A DNA stretch of 64,000 nt from the NCBI GenBank assembly GCA_030180135.1, contig CM058232.1:58115330-58179329 (forward strand). Reading direction: 5' to 3'. Source of the DNA: Orychophragmus violaceus. Taxonomy: Eukaryota > Streptophyta > Magnoliopsida > Brassicales > Brassicaceae. The notes under the pieces are model-generated. The model worked only from the letters and a program-made list of their open reading frames with translations, did not search any database and was not told where the DNA came from. Below are positions 33,337-44,270 of this stretch, piece by piece. Both the position numbers and the translations under genes were made by a program. The first letter of the stretch is position 1. The number at the start of each line of letters is the position of its first letter.

Positions 33337-33920
33337 ATTATGTTCTTGGAGAAAGCTTTTCTAGATTTACAAAGATCAATTTGTTTTCATGAAAAGTTTT
33401 GTTTGTGTTATGATCACTTGAAGATTCATGTGATACTTGGTGTTATAAACTTGATTTCAACTTTAACCAATTCCTTGAGAGGTTTTTTAGCAATTTGAAT
33501 CATGTTTTTCTTGTCCTAAGAATGGATACGCTGTTTTACCATTTCTTTTACACATTTGATGTGGTTTCTCTAGTATTTTTGAAAGCACTGGAAAAACAGG
33601 TGGGAAATTTGTTCTAAAACAAAGATGAACCGATATCTTGCTAAGGAAGTTGATCATGCACCAAAGAGAGTCTTGAACCAGGATCTCTCTCACTCTGAAA
33701 CAAGGAAAAGGGGAAAAACAAGAGACTCATCAGTCCGGAGATTGGAACACATATGGAAAACCGCTTCAAGAATCCATGGAAGTCCCATTCCAACTCTTTT
33801 ATGTGATTTAAATTACATGATTATTTTCACGGTCATTTTATATTTGACTAATATGTTTTCTTTTGATGTAGGAGAGTTGAATTTTAAGGTCAAATCATTT
33901 TCAATAGGGAGGAGATGATA
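33337..33920 (+). other. 3' end of a second gypsy-type element, decayed
   Basis: This is not recognisable as a gene. A short frame at 33625-33918 ends next to AATAGGGAGGAGATGATA, which looks like a polypurine tract, so the stretch may be the last part of a gypsy internal region. Confidence 0.4.
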
Positions 33921-34711
33921 TGATCCTGAACAGCTCATATCATAATTCAAGCAATTGGACAGAACCGGTCATACATCCAAAGAAGGAACCCCCTTATTTC
34001 AGCTTCAAATCAACAAATGGAGGTCTTTATATTAGGCTAACCATAAATTGGACTATATTCCCACCTCAAATAGAGCACTCATTGAACTTGAATCAATCCA
34101 ATAAGAGTTCTGGTGAAGAAGTTTGGCAACTTTCAATCCAAACGAGTTCAAGTTTACGCGATTCAGACATGTGAGTGTTTAAAGGAGGTCTCAGAACGAA
34201 CCATAAGGAATTAAGATGTAATACAAATTTTCCAGGACGTTTCATTCAGCAGCGAAGCTGTTGGATTTGGAATCACCTTAAAAGCGGTTGAAATGAAAAA
34301 AAAAATAATATGAATTTTACAAACCGATGGTTCAGCTTGAAGACGTATTCCGTCTGGGCCAAAGATTCAGTCACCCAGCATATCGCAAGTACAATTTCGA
34401 CATGAAAAAAATTGAGCCTCTTCATTGATCTCTTAGATTTCCAAACAGCCCAAGATAAGAGTAAAAGTCCAACGGACTAGGAAGATATATCTTATTATCC
34501 TAAATGGATCAACTTGGTGCATTACTTGAAGATTGCTATGCCCATTTGGATTGGAAGCTTGCACACTTATGTTAAGCATCCAAGATACTACCCTAAGTCC
34601 AATAAAGCTACATTTAATGGCCAACAAGATCATTTCAACCAAAAAATTCATTGGACATATTCAATGATCAAAGTAGTAGATTTAATTCTAGTTTTAAGTC
34701 AATGGTCTTCC
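33921..34711 (+). repeat. Possible gypsy LTR, left part, split by a CACTA insertion
   Basis: It starts TGATCCTGAACAGC right after the purine tract and has no coding frame. Sequence after the CACTA element (39991 to about 40420) plausibly continues it, but I have no second copy in the window to prove the boundaries. Confidence 0.4.
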
Positions 34712-35321
34712 ACACACTACAGGAAAATCAGGTATTCATAGCGTCCAAAAAACGCTATCTAAACCTATCGCAGCGTATTTAGAAACGTTGTGTCTGCCCC
34801 CACGACAATAGGTCCAAGACCTTTTGTAGCGCTTTTTCATTATGCTACGATAGTTATGTATACGATAGCGTTTCTTTTAATGCAATTGTATATTATAAAA
34901 TAGCGCGTTCTTTCTATTATTATTTTGTTATTTAACGCTATATTTGCTACTTATATCAGATTACCTAATATTATAGATAGCATATTTGAAAACGTTATTT
35001 GTTTGTTTTCTTAATACAGTGTTTATTTATCTGTTATAGTTTGTACACATCCAGTTTTATTTCCGCAATAGTTTTTTTTGTATTTGTAACTAATTAATAA
35101 AATTGAAATTAATTTGATTATTTTTATATATTGATTTTTAATGAAAATTGTATTTTCATATATTATTAATATGAATAGAAAATCGAAATGAGAATAAAAA
35201 TCCTTAGCAAAAGTTTCCTCTTCACTTGTTCCAAGCATACCAAAGTTTGAGAAAATTAACAAAGCCAATACATAACCATATAACAAAGTTAAACAAGCAA
35301 CTGAGATTTACAACCATTCCT

Positions 35322-35642
35322 TTAGTCTAGTGAAGGAGCCTTGCCTTTGGAGGACTGTCCTTGTTCTTGCTTAGGATGTTTCCTTGGTACGGATGTGTTT
35401 GCTATTTTCATGTTTCTGATAGCAGCACAGAATTTTGGTTCGATGTCCTCTTCAGGAACCTCAACGCGAACCAAATAGCCGCAGTTGCGTTTAAACTGTC
35501 TTTCGGTGATCTCCTCCACATCATTTCGCTCATCTTCATATGCTTCTTGTTGGTTTTGGTGTGAGACTTTAGGGATTTTTGGGAGTTGCGGTTTAAAACT
35601 AAAGGCAAGGAGACCGCAGACGAGTCCTTTGTTTGGTTCCAT
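35322..35642 (-). pseudogene. Unrecognised captured ORF, 106 codons
   Basis: A Lys/Glu-rich frame begins MEPNKGLVCGLLAF, contains RNCGYLVRVEVPEEDIEPKF and ends GKAPSLD. The sequence to its right (35650-36110) has intron-like and exon-like spacing, so this may be one exon of a larger gene. I do not recognise the family. It lies inside the CACTA element, with no membrane segment or signal peptide. Confidence 0.3.
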
Positions 35643-36489
35643 TGTAATAAGCTGTTCCTACAATGCCAAAGTGAAGGACGATTAAAAGTCAGAAACTATC
35701 GAATAATAGAAATAAAACAAATAAAAAGAAACCAGATAGATATGTAAGACTAACCTCAATGAAAACTGTTGATATGAGCAGACAGTAGTTTTTAACCTGT
35801 CAAACATGCATGTAAGTGATGAATATACTACAAGCGAAATGCATAAGTTGCTAAGTCAGACAGAGAACTACATCTGTTGTCTTATCTAGGGTTTTGTAAC
35901 AGAGAGTATTAGGATGACCTAACCTTTGGGATTCTCTTCGACCTTTGTTCGTTCGTGCAACAGTGAGTAAACCTGCAACAAGAGATGTAAAGGAATTGTA
36001 TCAAAGAAGATTAGAAAAGTGTGATTAACTCATATATGATTAGTAGTAGATTGTACCTCTTATAAATCACTGCTTCTTGCGGCTCCGACAAATAGTTCCC
36101 TCGTCCAAATCGATTCAAGAGGTTAAATCCCGAAAGAGATTAATAAAGATATTAGCGAGATTATGAGAGATTACAAGAAATAGTTACAGGCGGAGGAAAT
36201 ACTTGTTTGTTTCACGGCGGAGAGGGTTTGGGTACATAGAGCCGAAGTGTTTTCCTAATAGAGATACTAGTGTAATCGAGTAAAAATTGGACGGTTTTGA
36301 TGGAGATGGCGAAACTGATCAAACGGTCAGAGATGGTGATCTTAGCGAGCTCTTCTAATTGGTTGTTAAGGTTAAATTTTTTTTTGTTTACTTTAGGAAT
36401 AAATAGGTACAAATTAGTGTTGCAAAAAAAAAAGGGTACAAAATTAGGATTTCTATATATAAATTTAAAAATAAAGAATACCCAAAATA

Positions 36490-36890
36490 CCATTTTTAGG
36501 GTTTAGGGTTAAAGGGTTGGTTTATGGTTTAGGGTTTAGAAAGTATAGTTTCAAGTTTAAATTTTTTTGGCATCAAATTAATGTGTTATTATACAATATG
36601 TGGTTTAGGGTTTAGATTTAGTTATAGGTTGTTCAATGTTTGTTATATATGTTTCAAAGTATGTAATTTGGTTATATTAATCAAGGTATTAAAAATCAAT
36701 AATGTTAAATGTTTAAGGATTAAAAGTTGGGGTTTAGGTTTAGGGTTTGTCTTTAGTTAGGAATTTATGTTTTAGATTTAGGGTTTAATATTACAAGTGT
36801 ATGATTTATGTTTTTTTAGGGTTGAGTTTAAAGCACATATTTATGGTTTTGGGGTATAGGATTAGGGTTCAAACCCTAAACCTTATTTAT
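36490..36890. repeat. Cluster of telomere-like TTTAGGG motifs
   Basis: Degenerate (T)TTAGGGTTTAGGG runs occur at about 36496-36540, 36604, 36735-36750, 36775 and 36858, with inverted AAACCCTAAACC at about 36870. They are spread over noncoding AT-rich DNA of the CACTA element. It is not a true telomere array. Confidence 0.7.
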
Positions 36891-37591
36891 GCTCTAAAGG
36901 AAATTACCATTACTTTTCTATATAACAAGTATAGTGATAAGTGACAAAACAAAAAGAAGTTTTGGGGTTTAGGGTATAGTTGTGGTTTTGATTTCATACA
37001 ATAGTAATTCTTTAGTAAATTGTACTTTTTAGGATGGATGTAAATCCTTAGTTAGAATGTCATATCTCATTTCTCAACTAAATTTAAAAGTATACATCTT
37101 TCTAATATCAAAACCAAAGTTAAAAAACTTATACTTCAATAGTCTACCAACAAGAAAGAAGCAGCAACCTATACACAATCGAATCTAAGACTCTGGATCT
37201 TGTCATGCTCCTCATTTAGAATTCCATTAACCTGCAACCATATCAGAAATTTTTCCCGTTATACATTCTTGCTTGCCTTTTCAAATCGGTTTTCTAAAAT
37301 TAAACCTCAATCGATTGAACCATCTCTGACCGTAATGAATGATAATTTAAACCAAAAGCATGCAAGCAGACCAAAAAACTCTTAACCAGATGCAATAAAT
37401 GAAAATTAAAGGTGATAAGCAATGAGTAGATTGAAGACTCGAGGAGTTGCATATCTTCAGTGTTAACCATCATTACACCTCTATGCAAGTTATTTCTAAT
37501 CAAATTTATTAGTAAATAAATAAATAAAAACAAATAGAAACTGTTCACTTGTCTTACGGTTTATTTCATTTAAATAGAGGGAGTTAGGGTT

Positions 37592-38580
37592 TTGCAGGGA
37601 ACTAAGACAGAGTTGATCATTTATCCATCAGAAGACCGCAAATTTAGAGGACTTGAGGAACAAGAGGGCAAGTGGGTCGAGATTTTCAGGGTCAATGTTG
37701 AGAATCAGTATGCAGGTTTCAAGCCTGTAAACTCTCCCTTTAGACTTAGTGTCATGGACGGGACTAGCATCAAACTCATCGACCCTCTCAACAACTATCA
37801 CTACATGGATTTCAAGTGTATGGGGCATATCCCTCACATCAACATGGACACTCCTATAGGTACGTTTGCTTACACTAACCAAAACATAATAAGAAAACTT
37901 GAATTATTAGAGGATATACATGCAACTTATCTTGAGTCTATTTCTCTTATCATGAATAGATATAAGCAACTAACACATAACTTTGAGTCTAATACTCTTG
38001 TCATGAGGTTTAAACTGTAAATCTTATACTGAACACAAGATACATGAAAATAACACATAACTTTTAGTCTAATTCTCTTGTCATGAATAGATATAAGTGA
38101 CCAGATTTGAGAAACTTATCTTGTAGATATAATTAGCGTGGTCTTCAATTCGGAACCCCTTCAAGTCTGTTGGGCAGATCGTAAAAAGTCACGGTTTGTG
38201 TTCTACATAAGAGATAACATGTAAGTTAAGAGAATTTATAATATCAAGTTTACTATAATCACAACTATGTTATGACAGAAGTTTTTTTTTCATGACAGAG
38301 ACCATCGAGTTGAGTGTGTTGCACATGGAGACACTGCTTTTGCATTCAGAGATGAGTGGGAAAACACAAGGGGTCTTGGAGTGGTGATTGTGGTGTTAAA
38401 TATGTGGAGGATCCATAAACATTTGAGAGGTGATGATGAGGCATGGCTGGAAACTCATAAATGCTTATCTGACTACAGGTTCAACCCCCCGGATGGTGGA
38501 GGTTGATAATTTCAGGAGAGAGCTGGCAAACAGTGACCCGTATGGTACTAAGTACGGTCTTATTGTACCTCTCTAAGATC
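37592..38580 (+). pseudogene. RPA1-like (replication protein A large subunit) gene fragment
   Basis: The first exon (37592 to about 37859, ending at a GTACGT donor) has the N-terminal OB-fold pattern of plant RPA1/DUF223-type proteins: GKWVEIFRVNVENQYAGFKP then SPFRLSVMDGTSIKLIDP and NNYHYMDF. Later pieces resemble the next OB fold: CWADRKKSRFVFYIRDN (about 38160-38220), then after an intron DHRVECVAHGDTAFAFRDEW and GVVIVVLNMWRIHKHL (about 38300-38430), and VEVDNFRRELANSDPYG (about 38500-38550). RPA1 binds single-stranded DNA in replication and repair. The frame is broken between the segments and the C-terminal zinc-finger OB fold is missing, so this is a captured, truncated copy. Confidence 0.65.
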
Positions 38581-38933
38581 TGAGTTTTATCAGCCTATGT
38601 CTCTTCTCTGTCTCTACAACTTAAAACTCTATGTGTTTGTTGAACTTATCTATTTTATTTTCTTGTTTCAGATGTTTAATTATGTAAGGATATTTTTTTT
38701 AAATTTATGTTGACTTTAGTTCTGTTTCATATATTCATGATTAGAAAACTTAGATGTATCTAACCTGGATTAGGTTTTGCGGATTGGTTTTCTCAAACCA
38801 ATTGTTGTCTGTTCTCTGCTTCATCTGCATAATCAGGCTTTTCTGCAAGAATCCATAAAGGTCATAAATTAAACACAAGTAGAGCCTCACATGAGCAGAG
38901 CCGATTGTGATTACTTGATATATAAATCATGTT

Positions 38934-39550
38934 CTAAAAGTAGAGCCTCACATGAATCGAATTCTCAAGTATGATGCACACAATACACACAAATATGGCA
39001 AAGCAAAGAAACCCAAAACCCAGCTTCATGAACATACTAAGCCTCTTCAATTCCATCTTGGCCTCTCTCACTTCCTGCATCAACTCCTCATTCAGGTTTT
39101 TGATACCTTCAAACTCCTCTTTAGTTTTGCAAATGTCAGATTGAAAACATGCTATCATTGGCAGTGCATCAGTCACCTCTTCATATACAGCTTCTTCTAC
39201 CCACTTAAATAAGTGGTCATGCATAAGAACGATGCAAAATCACCACTAATTGGACCCAAATTTATGATTATTGCTCTGAGTCAACACAAAATCGACACAA
39301 AATGGACCCAATTTTATGATTATTCCTCTGGTTCAACACAAAATCGACACCAACTGGACCCAAATTCGATAAAATTTCGAATCAAAAGCTTCTTAGAGCT
39401 TACCTTTCGAAATGTCGGACAACGGAAGAACGGTCTTCCAGGATTTTGTTTTGTTGTCGCCGTCTTCATTACAGAGTTACGACCACACATACATTTCACA
39501 GGAAATCCCCGAATCCCCATTGTGTTTACACACGAATCTTCAAAACTCAT
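38934..39550 (-). pseudogene. GRF zinc-finger protein with C-terminal membrane segment
   Basis: Exon 1 (39404-39550, starting MSFEDSC) encodes a zf-GRF domain with FPVKCMCGRNSVMKTATTKQ followed by NPGRPFFRCP, and ends at a clean GTAAGC donor. Exon 2 (38934 to about 39218) encodes HLFKWVEEAVYEEV, a coiled-coil-like stretch and a hydrophobic segment GFLCFAIFVCIVCIIL near the C-terminus. This is the usual architecture of small plant GRF-finger proteins, which are presumed nucleic-acid binding. The fourth metal ligand normally comes from the start of exon 2 and I cannot place it. The acceptor AG before exon 2 is also not evident, so the gene may be broken. It lies inside the CACTA element near its right end. 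Confidence 0.6.
39250..39370. repeat. 53-bp tandem repeat in the GRF-gene intron
   Basis: About 2.3 copies of a unit beginning TGGACCCAAWTTTATGATTA and continuing to TCAACACAAAATCGACAC lie between the two GRF exons. Confidence 0.85.
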
Positions 39551-39990
39551 GATGAAAATCCTAAATCGATTTTGATTCTTAGAAATCGAGCCAAGATGAT
39601 GAGCATGCAAGAAGAAGAAGAGAGAGTTAAATTGAACAGCCAGAGGCAAATACAAACCTTCAGATATCGTAGATCGATCGAAATGGGAAGCAAAAACTCG
39701 ACGGTAATAGAGCACAAGGTTTTCTGTTTGTGAGATGAGAGGGAGAGTGAAGACGAGACTAAAAATTTCTTTAAGTTTTACCCGGCCAAATTTTTTTTTC
39801 CCGCTACCAATTTCGACAGCGTTTTAAATTATGTAATGCTATGTATTCTACGTGTCACCTTTTTTTATAAAAATACGACCTTTTCGTAGCGTTTACAAAA
39901 CATGAAACGCTATTAAAAACTTAAACATAGCACAACATATATAAACGCTATAAGGCGACGTTATGAATACCCTATTTTCCTGTAGTGACA

Positions 39991-40635
39991 CTTATATCTT
40001 TTCTATTTCCTAAGTTAGTTTCTGATTTCTCTATGCAAAACAGTTCTATATGTACTCCTTTTTGAAATCAGAATAATATCAACCTTTTTCCTTTGAATTT
40101 TGATTTTAGATCATTTTTGTTCATCTTGAGCAACTTAATTCTTTGGTGCGTAATATCAATACAACGACCTCCAAAGTTGGATATGTGCGTCACATCAGGC
40201 AGTCTAGGAGTTGGGAACATCAAAGTCCATCGGCAACCTTTGTGCGACTCTTTAATCCACAAACCTTGGCCGAAGAGAGAAAGGGATTATCAATGACTCT
40301 TAGATGCTAGTAGTCCATTATGTGCAAGGATTATCAAAAAATTACCAACCTTAAGAGTCTATCATTAGGCCACATCATAAGCATTGATGATGATCGATAT
40401 AGGGTTGTAATATGCCCCTATTGTTGCTAAGCTGGGAAGAGAGAAAGGGATTTAGCAAATCTTCCCTAGGTTTTTCTCAAATCGTTAAGTTTAATTCCTA
40501 CAAGTTAATCTCCTCGTTAATCAATAGGCAAAAGGAAAAGGCTACAAGGCTGTTGTGCTTTATCCTCATACATGTTCGTGGATCCAGAGTAAACTGTTAA
40601 AACCGCATGACATAGTTCTGAAGCATTGAGTATTG
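39991..40635. other. Probable continuation of the gypsy LTR, then unassigned DNA
   Basis: No gene is seen. The first 400 bp probably continue the LTR-like sequence interrupted at 34714. The rest is unassigned. Confidence 0.35.
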
Positions 40636-40639
40636 TTAC

Positions 40640-40980
40640 CATAGCTGCTCATGTGTACTGCAACAGGGCGTGATGTTTTCTATTGGAAACAAGGGCTGGA
40701 AAGGTTCACCACGAAATTCTCTTCTATAAGCACTTGGGATCAAATTCGTAAATAACATCCTCGGCTTCTTTGGAATGTTGTGGCTTGGTTCAAACATGCT
40801 ACTCCAAAACAATGTGTTCCTCACAAAAGACCGCATGGGTCATGGTATGTCAGCAGTCTGCATCTTCTGTTCCATTCCGCAAGAAACTTCTTTTTCAACA
40901 ACATTCTGCAAGATATTGTATGGAATTCCATAATAGGCAGTAGTATCACGACCATCCATATCAACACAAGCTAAAAAAAT
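40640..40980 (+). pseudogene. LINE reverse-transcriptase C-terminal (zf-RVT) remnant
   Basis: The translation gives DVFYWKQGLERFTTKFSS, STWDQIRK, a W-rich segment WNVVAWFKHATPKQCV and later FHSARNFFFNN. The pattern resembles the zinc-binding region (zf-RVT) that follows the reverse transcriptase in plant LINEs. It is frame-shifted and short, so the assignment is tentative. Confidence 0.4.
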
Positions 40981-41498
40981 TAATATGGTTTCCTTTTCAA
41001 ACTTTCAGCCACCACATTTAAACTAAAGAAATCACAGACAACACAGACATCCCCTAAAACATATGCAGTAATATCTGCGAAAATAGAAAAGTTTATTCAA
41101 GATTAACTTATTTCAATATGGGCTCTTGGTGATCACAACCACGATGATCACTCATTACGGTTTGGCACTAGGATTTAATTGTTCATTGTCTAAACTTTCC
41201 TTGCTTTTCCATCATCTTTTACGTTAGTGCCCAATCTTGCTTTCTCTCGTTTCCCCACCCCATCTAAGTTCGCCCTAATCAAAACTACTACCGCTCTCAG
41301 GGTTGCCTACATCTCTATGCCAATGTCCTTTTGTCAGCGGCGGTATAGATCTTGCTCTTTTGCTCGGCCATGTTTTACATCAGTGGGTCGGATCTATTCC
41401 CTCCCAGTCAGTTGGCTCCCATGTTGCTCTTTGGTGTTTTCGCAGTGGGTTGTTGGAGGAGAAGTGGTTTCTTTCTTTCATGGTTCTTTGAGGACGAG
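40981..41498. other. Unassigned DNA
   Basis: This stretch has no recognisable domain. A 106-codon frame at 41227-41547 runs into the LTR that follows and looks fortuitous. Confidence 0.3.
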
Positions 41499-42972
41499 TG
41501 ATGTTTACCAAATTTTACCCCTAATTCCTACTGCAAGTACACAATAGAGAGGGTATTATATTAACTGATCGAATCAACAGGGAAATGACGAAATTTTTTA
41601 CTTCTATCAAGACCTGATTTTCGCTACACTAAAAGGGAGTTTGGAGGTTTTGTTACGGAAATAACTAAGAATGCAATAATCGAAGGTAAATAGCGGTTTG
41701 TAAGAAATAAAAAGAAACATTTGGGTCGTCGGGTATTTCTCATGGGATCATGGCTTCGACTTCTACTTAGAATTATACCTAGGGTGCAGAGACTGAATCT
41801 AATATAGTTTTAAAGCTAGAAACACAGAATTATGCTTAACTTATTCTCATAGCATTAAACACCTAATCTCTTCAACATGAGCAGTCAACTTTCACCGCTA
41901 GCCGTGAGGAAAATAATGCATTAGTATCTAGTTCGTCAAAATTCAAAGTGCCATGCAAGTCAACTCTCGCAGCTTGCAGCAAATCTGCTCGATTATCTTA
42001 GTTCTAGCTAAAATATGCTGTACTTTTGTAGATCTATCACTCATATAATCAGCTTCAGGGTGTTCAGTCACTATCATGCATTAAGAATAATGTAATAATA
42101 ATAATAATAAAATATTTAAATAAAAAACTATAATTCTATAAATCGGCGATATGGGCCTTATTCATAACTACCCTATCAAATTTTATCCCGTAAAGGCCCA
42201 ACAAGATAACCACTTGGATTTCCAAACACAAACCATAATAGAAGCTTTCATTAAATAAATAAATAAAATAAACTTATAGCTAGGGTTTCGGATCTTAGCA
42301 CATACAAACTTAGGGTTAGAGATCTTAATCCCTAATAACTACCTAAAAGATAAGAAAACTAGAAAACTTTAGAAGTGAATTTGGTGGTGGTGATTTGAGA
42401 ATAGAGGGGTGCATGTCCTTATAAAGGTGCTTGAGAGGAGGGGTCTCTCCTCTTATTTTGATGTGGGACTTTAGATCCCTCCTTTTAGTAGGCTTAATTT
42501 GTAAAAACGGCCAGAAAAGTGGGTCCAAGTCGGTGGACTTCGTAGCCTTCCTGTCTATGGCCTCGACCCTCCTGGTCGCGGCTAGGAATCCTTGCCCACG
42601 AGTTGGGAGTCTGAGATTGTGCCAGACGATAGTTATGTTGCTCAGTGGGCCATCTTGATCTTAACGGCTCTTGAGATCTAAATGTTGGATTCCTCTAAAA
42701 AAGGTTTCTATGTGCTGATGGTATATGTCTACCGTATTTACAAATTTGAGCTTGAACTAACAGTGAAAAGGCCCCCATTTAGTTTGGAACTTCTGACATA
42801 AAATATCGATATCAAAATGTGGATTGTTTTTTCCTTTCTTCGCCCTCTTTTCCTGAAAATTCACATAAAACTACAAAAATAGAAATCAGTTGAAACCATT
42901 AGAAAATCCGTTATAATACCAATAAAAATGTATATAAATGATAGCTAAAATGGTGTAAAATGGGTTATATCA
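41499..42972 (-). repeat. 3' LTR of an Athila-type element (G3)
   Basis: This LTR of about 1474 bp starts (minus strand) TGATATAACCCATTTTAC directly after a polypurine tract AAATTTGGGGGACT (42973-42986). The left end TGATGTTTACC...CTACTGCAAGTACAC resembles that of the G4 LTR (TGATAGGCTC...AAACTGCAAGTGAAC). The rest of the element is a short internal remnant to the right (42973 to about 43300), with an imperfect GTTT...GAAAC stem (42990-43012). Confidence 0.65.
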
Positions 42973-43299
42973 AGTCCCCCAAATTTAATAGTTTGTTTAT
43001 TATCAACGAAACAGAGATCAATGTCAGGAAAGAGGTTTCAAAAGCGGGGATTTTGTTTCGGGATTTAAAAAAAAAACTCAGTGATCATCCTTCTAAACCA
43101 TAACAATGGATATGCATTAATCTAGAACCATTCTAGAACTAAAACTATCTAAACTCCAAATCAGGTCAACTCTCTACATTCATTAATGGCGATATGTAAA
43201 TTTCTCATCAGAAATTAAACATGACTAACGAGGTTGTATCAAAAGACATTTTAACGGTGAGGCTAAACGTATTTTAGGTTACCGTTTTTCGGGAGAATG

Positions 43300-44270
43300 C
43301 TAGATATCGCACAAAACAATAAGAGAGAATGAAATTGTTGATGTCCACATCCCTCAGTCACTACTGCATAAGTGAGTTACTAATTCCTTCTTCTAAATTA
43401 TTTATGTTTCTACAGGGTCTTTTACTGAAATGGCTTTGGGATTTCTTTGTGATCAAACCATTGCTTGCCTTGGTTTTATTTATGTTTACTCATGATTATT
43501 TATATTTTAATGACAAGCCGGACCGCGATGGTTGGGTCGTTATGGAGCTGCGCACGTTATGAAGTTTATGGGCCGTGACTCGCGGGTGGCCTGAACCCTT
43601 ATGCTCAGGTCATGACATAGATGTCGACTAGATGGGACCGCGACGGGTGAGCTGTGGGATATCATTTGTGTTTGGTGTATTGAGCTGAGAAATTGATCGC
43701 GGTCCGGCCAGAGCGCTACAGCCGGACCAGTATGAAGCTTGCAGGTGGTTTGGACCAGTTTGATCATGTCGTTAAACTCCAGGCCATGAATGAGTTTTTG
43801 GTCTTTTGTGCTGCAACGGGCAATTGGGGTCGGACCATGATTGCTATTGTGGTTGGTCGGGATGAAGTCTTGGACGGGTTGAGCGTACGGGATGGAGTGA
43901 AGCAATGGGGATCAGTCGCTACATCGTTTGGACAGCCGATGAAGTTCATGGTCATGTGAAGATTTGGCTCGGTCTGGATCGGGTGAGCCGGGCCGCTACG
44001 GCCAAAAATAATGTTTCCACATGTCCAACTCCTTCTCCCTGGGTATGGCTCAACTCCAAAGGCTTAAGGCTTGTCTTTAAATCATCAAAAACTCTCCAAA
44101 GCTCAAAGAACACCTAATAGAAATTCCAAAACACACAAATTATACAAAACTCTAAATTAGACTCTCTTAGTCCTAAATACATGTGTTCCTAATGAAATGA
44201 CTACAAATTAATGTAGAAGACACAAAAATTTTCAAATATGAATGCTAAAATGAGATAAAACATGGAATCA
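43300..44270 (-). repeat. G2 3' LTR (left limit uncertain)
   Basis: It ends at TGGAATCA (minus-strand start TGATTCCATG) next to a polypurine tract. A GC-rich stretch at 43515-44000 contains repeated and inverted CCGGACCGCGA/GATCGCGGTCCGG elements. The matching core GATCCGCGACGG appears in the G2 3' untranslated region at about 57364. Confidence 0.5.

Larger units (their letters stand above)
34715..39987. mobile_element. Non-autonomous CACTA element with RPA1-like and GRF-finger gene copies
   Basis: The left end reads CACTACAGGAAAATCAGG and the inverted right end CACTACAGGAAAATAGGG. Both are followed by TATTCATARCGTC. The 3-bp duplication ACA flanks the 5273-bp element (34712-34714 and 39988-39990). 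Subterminal AACGCTAT/ATAGCGTT motifs are frequent at both ends. No CACTA transposase is recognisable. It carries at least two recognisable host-type gene fragments. Confidence 0.9.

Noticed and set aside
36490..36890. True telomere or subtelomere
   Set aside because: The TTTAGGG motifs are degenerate, short and scattered, and lie inside a transposon.
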